A DNA stretch of 62,290 nt from Actinomortierella ambigua. Lineage: Eukaryota > Mortierellomycota > Mortierellomycetes > Mortierellales > Mortierellaceae. Of the stretch, positions 58,287-62,290 are shown one piece after another. The first letter of the stretch is position 1. Each line of letters opens with the position of its first letter. The stretch spans positions 1 through 62,290 of the forward strand of contig JAAAJB010000142.1 of NCBI GenBank assembly GCA_016098155.1, read 5' to 3'. The notes under the pieces were generated by a model, which saw only the letters and a program-made list of their open reading frames with translations, was not told the origin of the DNA and did no database searches. The translations under genes and the position numbers were made by a program.

Positions 58287-59824
58287 CGTTGGCATCCTAC
58301 GTTGAGCAGCCCGCAACCGTCAAGTATGATCCCGAGGGTGAATCTGTGATTGAACGAGGCAAGAAGAGGCTCGAGAAGATCCGAATCCAACAACGGATCC
58401 TCAATAGTAAGAGGATGGAGATTACTCTGGCGTGCAAAACACGCATGGCCGAAATCCCTATGGATGCGAACCGAGAACTTCTCATGGAGTCCCTCAAGAA
58501 TGATGTTCAGGCGCACCTCAATGCCATCAACCAGGAAGACAGCGAACTGGAGAGCGAGCACAACAGTATCTGGACGTACATCAAGCGAGCCCAAGCACTG
58601 GAGTCGAACGACGTGGATAGCGCCACCAGCAGGTTAAACGCAACCACCAGTTTACTGTCCATCGTTACAGGTGTTAACCAGTCCGACCTGGTCTGGGTTA
58701 GCCCGAATGATGTGAACGACCTCAAGGTTCGGCGAGTCTGTATGATCTTTGGTGTCGATCGCGTCCCACTCGCCGACGCTTCTACTATGCGAATCTCGTA
58801 TTCGCATCTTAAGCTGCCCACCATCCACGGGAGCCCGACGCTGAACTTTGGTTTCGAGCCTGGCACACCGAGGCCCCTGATTGCCATGAAGGTGGTGGAG
58901 CATCTCGAAACCTTCCTTGGCCGATTCAAGTCAGTACACATGGCTCTTCTGGACGAGCTCATCTTTGACGATGTCGCGCACTTTTTCATGGAGAAGGCAC
59001 TCGCCCCCTCCGGCTATGCTTCAGAATACAGTGCAGCCATGAAGAACCCAAAGTATGGCAACAGGACATGGAAGGATGTCGTCCAATGCCTGAATGACCT
59101 CTTCCTGATCGACCGGGCACGCATTGAGGTTTTTAAGCAGCTGGTCTGCATCAAGCCCTTGTCGGGCGAACCTGTCAAGGACTTTGCGGACCGAATCGAA
59201 TCGATGGTTCGTATTTCCCAAGCAGAAGCCTATGGCGACATTGTCGTCAAGGCAATCGTAGCGTCTCTGCCGACAGCGGGGGTCAAGACATTGGAGCGCG
59301 AGATGGGTGACCTGGACCATATCAAGAACCTACGAGTCCTTTTGAACCAGCTGCGTCGACACGACGATATTCTAGATGGCACATACACGAACCCATACGA
59401 CGTCTGGTTGAAGAATGTGCACGCCGTCGCTGTCAAGAAGCCAACTACGACTGCACCGGCACCACCACCCTCAGTGGCCAAGCCCACCACCAGTGGGCCG
59501 CGACCAGCAACGAGACATCCGTCGTCTGCATCCCCCGGAAACGGCAGTCATAGCCGGAATGACCCTGCCTACTCCCACTCTTCATCTATGCCGCATTCAT
59601 CAAGTCAATACAATGAAGCCGGCCACCACAGACGGGAGCATGGCGGCAAGCCGTATGACAGGCCTGCATCCTCATCCAGGTGGGAAGGTAGTGGTCTATG
59701 CCAGGAGACTTTTTGTTTAGACAAGGGTCTTCGACATCGGGCAGACAAGTGTTTCAGCCATACCAACCCGAAAAGGTACAATTCCATGATGAAAGAGTTT
59801 TACAACAATAAACACCGACCATGA
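57560..59824 (+). CDS. Gag-like protein with zinc knuckle, no pol: candidate domesticated or solo Gag
   Basis: 754 residues, ATG to TGA, in one open frame. The first ~260 residues are poly-Q/Pro/Ser. A charged helical stretch follows (RGKKRLEKIRIQQRILNSKR). At about 440-600 a helical region resembles a Ty3-type Gag capsid C-terminal half: WKDVVQCLNDLF, RIEVFKQLVCIKPLSGEPVK, DFADRIESM, IVASLP. A C-x4-C-x6-H-x4-C zinc-knuckle-like motif (C714, C719, H726, C731) lies near the C terminus; retroviral CCHC spacing is 2-4-4. No protease, reverse transcriptase, RNase H or integrase follows within the window, and no flanking LTRs are seen. Either a Gag-only element or a host gene. The capsid assignment is by pattern only; a plain coiled-coil protein remains possible. 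Confidence 0.65.
57609..57733. repeat. CAA/CAG tract cluster (poly-Q) in the Gag-like gene
   Basis: Interrupted CAA/CAG runs with CCA codons code for Gln/Pro repeats. A second block lies at 58150-58290. Mixed CAA/CAG use indicates an older, purified tract rather than a recent pure expansion. Confidence 0.85.
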
Positions 59825-60996
59825 GTTGCACTGGCTCTGCCGGAACACCCCCACTCTACTTTATAGCGTGTTTAAATCCAACTTTTTTTTCCCTATTTCA
59901 CTCTTCTCATCGACCGTGTACACGTCCTGAAACCCCCTTTATTTCGCCTACCATCCCACTTGCTCCGATCCTAAGCATCGCGCCATGAGATGTGAACATC
60001 ACCTTGGGGTTGTCGTGGCTAACATGACCCACTATGCGAGTAGCTCTTTATCGTGAAAATCTCATGGTCGACCACTCGGACTTATGGGGAGGCATTTTCG
60101 TTTGTAGAGCTCTTGTGATTCGATGATATGGGTGGAAGAGGGTGGATGGTTCTGATAGCTTCCCATATTTTGCTTCCGTTTATAGAATATGAATTCGACG
60201 CTCAAGGATAGGCGAAGGGAGGGGGGAAGCATCTGCTGTTTCCACCCCCTCCATCCACCGAAAAATGTAAAAAAAAAAAAGAACCCGACAGGACATGCGT
60301 CGTATGCACGGCGCCTTTGTATGGAAGAAGTACTATCTGCTACGGAAACAGAAGAGCCTGGGTGAGCGCTGCCCGCGCTCGTATCTTGAGACTGTTGATC
60401 GTAAGCCAAAGTGAAAGCCATCCTCTCTTGCAACCTCGTGGTTGCTGGCCGGGTTGATGCTTGCACAGCGGCGTAGGTACGCCAGATATTGGAGAGCACC
60501 TGCGTGTGGATGTGGGTAATGATTGCCGGGGGAGCCTGTCCATCTGCAGCCAGCAGAAAATGACCCCCACTCCACTGAGCTTAGTGTTCGGACAGATGGT
60601 TTTGATCCAGCCATGAACGAGAAGATAGGCTGCTGTAGTGGTGAAAGGCGTGCTCCAGATCCTCGATGCGCGCTGTCCCGTCCGGATAGTCAATCAAGCT
60701 GCGTTTGCACAGGCCATCGTTCGCATTGCCTTTACACTTGTCCCGGCTTTCTCTTACGCAAAGCGGAACTTCCCCGCAAGCAGCTACATGGAAACCATAT
60801 AACGATCCTAGTTGCCTTGCTGATGATCCATTATACAGCCTCGTGGTGACTTGGTCCTATGGATGAAGAAGAAAGGACCAGCAACAACAGCCCTGAATAC
60901 TAGAGTAGTACAAGCAGACATTAGCAAATCTGGAGTGGGAAGTAACTGTGCGTGTGTACGTCAATGTCAAAGTAGGGACAGAGGGAGAGAGAGGGT
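59825..60996. other. Downstream of the Gag-like gene: no pol genes, possible decayed minus-strand gene
   Basis: On the minus strand a coding-like stretch (about 60600-60690, IDYPDGTARIEDLEHAFHHY) runs into an in-frame TAA. A second stretch in another segment (about 60290-60575, HFLLAADGQAPPAIITHIHT, then SNIWRTYAAVQAS) continues until a poly-T run. Together they may be a broken gene or exons of an unrecognised one. No reverse transcriptase or integrase motif was found on either strand. Confidence 0.35.
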
Positions 60997-61186
60997 GCAT
61001 TGCTAACTCGATTGAGTTACCTCCGCTTCAGACAGGGTTAGCCTCACACACTTTCTTCGGCAGCCCCGCCTTCCACCCTCTGAGAGTCTGAGAGAGAGGG
61101 TGAAAAGGCCGGGCTGCAGAAGAGAGTGTGTGCTTCCAGCCCTGCCTGAAGGAGAAGAGGAAGTAGCTCATTAGGGTTAGCAATGC
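60997..61186. repeat. 190-bp imperfect inverted repeat (long hairpin)
   Basis: The arms begin GCATTGCTAAC (60997-61007) and end GTTAGCAATGC (61176-61186) and pair almost throughout. Left-arm blocks CTTCAGACAGGG, CACACACTTTCTTC and GCAGCCC..GCCTT..CACCCTCT match the reverse complement of CCCTGCCTGAAG, GAAGAGAGTGTGTG and AGAGGGTGAAAAGGC.GGGCTGC. The loop is near 61085. The total is about 95 bp per arm with scattered mismatches and small indels. It could be a MITE-like element (no clear target-site duplication seen) or a long hairpin RNA precursor. It lies in intergenic sequence, 3.7 kb downstream of Argonaute. Confidence 0.85.
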
Positions 61187-61452
61187 GATGCAGGTTCATT
61201 CGTCATCCCTCATTTACAGTAAGACGAACATTCATACCCACGCTCAAGATAGACTGCGCCCTCCCTTTTCCCCAACCCGTCTAACTCTTCCACGCCCATA
61301 CCCATGTCAAGGACTTTGCCAAGCCTGTTTAAGGGTAGCTCCTCATCTTTACTTTGATGAAAATGATATACTTGGACGCCCAAACAATACAAGCACGACA
61401 AGGAAAGCGAAAGAAGAAAACTGCGAGATGTCTTTAAATTATATAATAATTC

Positions 61453-61917
61453 TTAAGAGTATAGAAGGAGCAGCTCTGACATGGATTCTATGCGGCGCTC
61501 CATTGCTCCCATGCGCTTATTCAGAGCCTCCACACCATCCTGGACCCTCTGTATCATGGCGCTCAGCTCAGCGGTCTGCGCGTCTATGGCGCGTAGGATA
61601 GTCGCCTCCTGTGGGATTACATTGAGCAAGGTTAGCATGTGGTTCACACGACGAAGGTTCAAAACAGCAAGTGGAGTGGGAAGAAAATTCACACGTACTC
61701 TGTCGCTATCAGGCTTCACAACCTTTCCTTGACAAATTCGGCAACCACCCGAGGCTCCCAGCCCGCGGGTCCGTCCTGATATGTGGTCGAGCACATTGCG
61801 GCGTGTCGTGGATTTTCCGCAGGGAAGCATAAGCTTCTCCTGCCCATCCTCCTTCAGTACCTCAATGGTCTCGCCTGTCGACTTGCGGAACACATAGAAG
61901 AAAGCGGATGGGGGCAT
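61453..61917 (-). CDS. Small C-terminal coiled-coil protein with in-frame retained-type intron
   Basis: Two exons 61917-61699 and 61608-61453 give 124 residues; the 90-bp intron between them has a GTACGT donor and CCACAG acceptor, is a multiple of three and contains no stop, so unspliced RNA would encode 154 residues. The N-terminal half has a YVFRKSTGETIEVLKEDGQE segment and a C-x2-C pair (CRICQG). The C terminus is a heptad-like helix (AELSAMIQRVQDGVEALNKR). I do not recognise the family. The in-frame ATG at 61917 is chosen because the frame upstream runs through the poly-A stretch and the direct repeats. Confidence 0.6.
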   Translation of the reverse strand: MPPSAFFYVFRKSTGETIEVLKEDGQEKLMLPCGKSTTRRNVLDHISGRTRGLGASGGCRICQGKVVKPDSDRVRVNFLPTPLAVLNLRRVNHMLTLLNVIPQEATILRAIDAQTAELSAMIQRVQDGVEALNKRMGAMERRIESMSELLLLYS

Positions 61918-61970
61918 AGTGTAAAAAAAAAAAAATGGTGAGGAGAAAAGGGGTGTGAAAAGACTTGCCA

Positions 61971-62208
61971 GCCGGCTCAGCTGGGCAAAATTGGCTTTTG
62001 TGGTGGCTTTGATAGACAAGAGCAATGGATTTTCTGCCAGAGTTGTTGGACTTGAGCTGCCGGCAATAGTTGGCAGCAACTGAGGGGACCTGCCGCGCTG
62101 CCGGCCGGCTCATCCGGCAAAATTGACATTTTTTGGTGGCTTAACAGACTCGAACAATGGATTTTCTGCGTGAGTTGGTCGACCTCAACTGTCGGCAATA
62201 GTCGGCAG
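61971..62208. repeat. Direct repeat, two copies with 133-bp offset
   Basis: Copies at 61971-62076 and 62104-62208. Both start GCCGGCTCA, then share GGCAAAATTG, TGGTGGCTT, CAATGGATTTTCTGC, GAGTTG and GGCAATAGT.GGCAG. They lie just upstream of the minus-strand coiled-coil gene (ATG 61917) and may include its promoter. Mutations separate the copies moderately. Confidence 0.85.
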
Positions 62209-62232
62209 TGTCGCGAAAGTCGGCAGTTGCCG

Positions 62233-62290
62233 TCTCTCTCTCTCCCTCTCTCTCCCTCTCTCTCCCTCTCTCTCCCTCTCTCTCCCTCTC
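62233..62290. repeat. (CTCTCTCCCT)n decamer microsatellite reaching the window end
   Basis: Repeated TCTCCCTCTC units of 10 bp run to the last base of the window. Its full length is not visible. Confidence 0.9.

Noticed and set aside
57560..60996. Full LTR retrotransposon around the Gag-like ORF
   Set aside because: No reverse transcriptase YxDD-type, protease or integrase motif follows on the plus strand, and no long direct terminal repeats flank the ORF within the window.
1..62290. tRNA, rRNA and CRISPR arrays
   Set aside because: I looked for T-loop consensus sequences (GGTTCRA) with matching stems, conserved rRNA segments and regularly spaced repeats; nothing convincing was seen by eye. 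A tRNAscan-SE run would settle the tRNA question.

Overview
The window looks like nuclear DNA of a filamentous early-diverging fungus, most plausibly Mortierellomycota. Genes are split by short GT-AG introns of about 75-190 bp. The gene set includes F-box/LRR proteins, a Piwi-type Argonaute, an RNF113/Cwc24 splicing factor and an IBtk-like ANK-RCC1-BTB protein, plus poly-Q and Ser-rich disordered proteins and pyrimidine-rich leaders. The phylum is inferred from gene style only. No plasmid, phage, CRISPR or operon-like structure is present.

Layout. 1-6.9 kb is gene-poor and holds a minisatellite and a diverged tandem duplication of about 1 kb. 6.9-14.55 kb (minus) is one six-exon gene for a 2361-residue protein with a Ras-association-like fold, a PH domain and a second, interrupted PH-like domain. 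14.55-18.64 kb is a long purine/pyrimidine-rich intergenic region. 18.6-21.2 kb is an F-box/LRR gene. 21.3-23.5 kb holds three secreted cysteine-rich paralogues. 24.7-26.7 kb encodes a membrane-anchored LmbE/PIG-L-like protein. 26.8-28.9 kb (minus) holds a doubtful small gene and a two-zinc-finger gene. 28.9-32.4 kb is intergenic. 32.4-33.7 kb has two more cysteine-rich paralogues.

From 35.3 kb the genes are close together: an IBtk-like gene, a second F-box/LRR gene, an ELM1-family (DUF1022) gene (minus), a poly-Q/coiled-coil protein with a W2-like (eIF5C) domain, Cwc24/RNF113 (minus), a PCI protein of the CSN12/PCID2 family, Argonaute with an intact DEDH tetrad, and an intact Gag-like ORF with a zinc knuckle. 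The right end has a 190-bp long inverted repeat, a small coiled-coil gene, a 133-bp-period direct repeat and a decamer microsatellite.

Most likely to be new: the five-member secreted cysteine-rich family, whose protein is built from two and a half copies of one cysteine module; the Argonaute, Gag-like ORF and long hairpin lying within 7.2 kb of each other; and the RA/PH scaffold whose domains are interrupted by hundreds of disordered residues. I derived exon boundaries by hand from GT/AG sites and reading phase. Every multi-exon model given sums to whole codons, but none has transcript support here.
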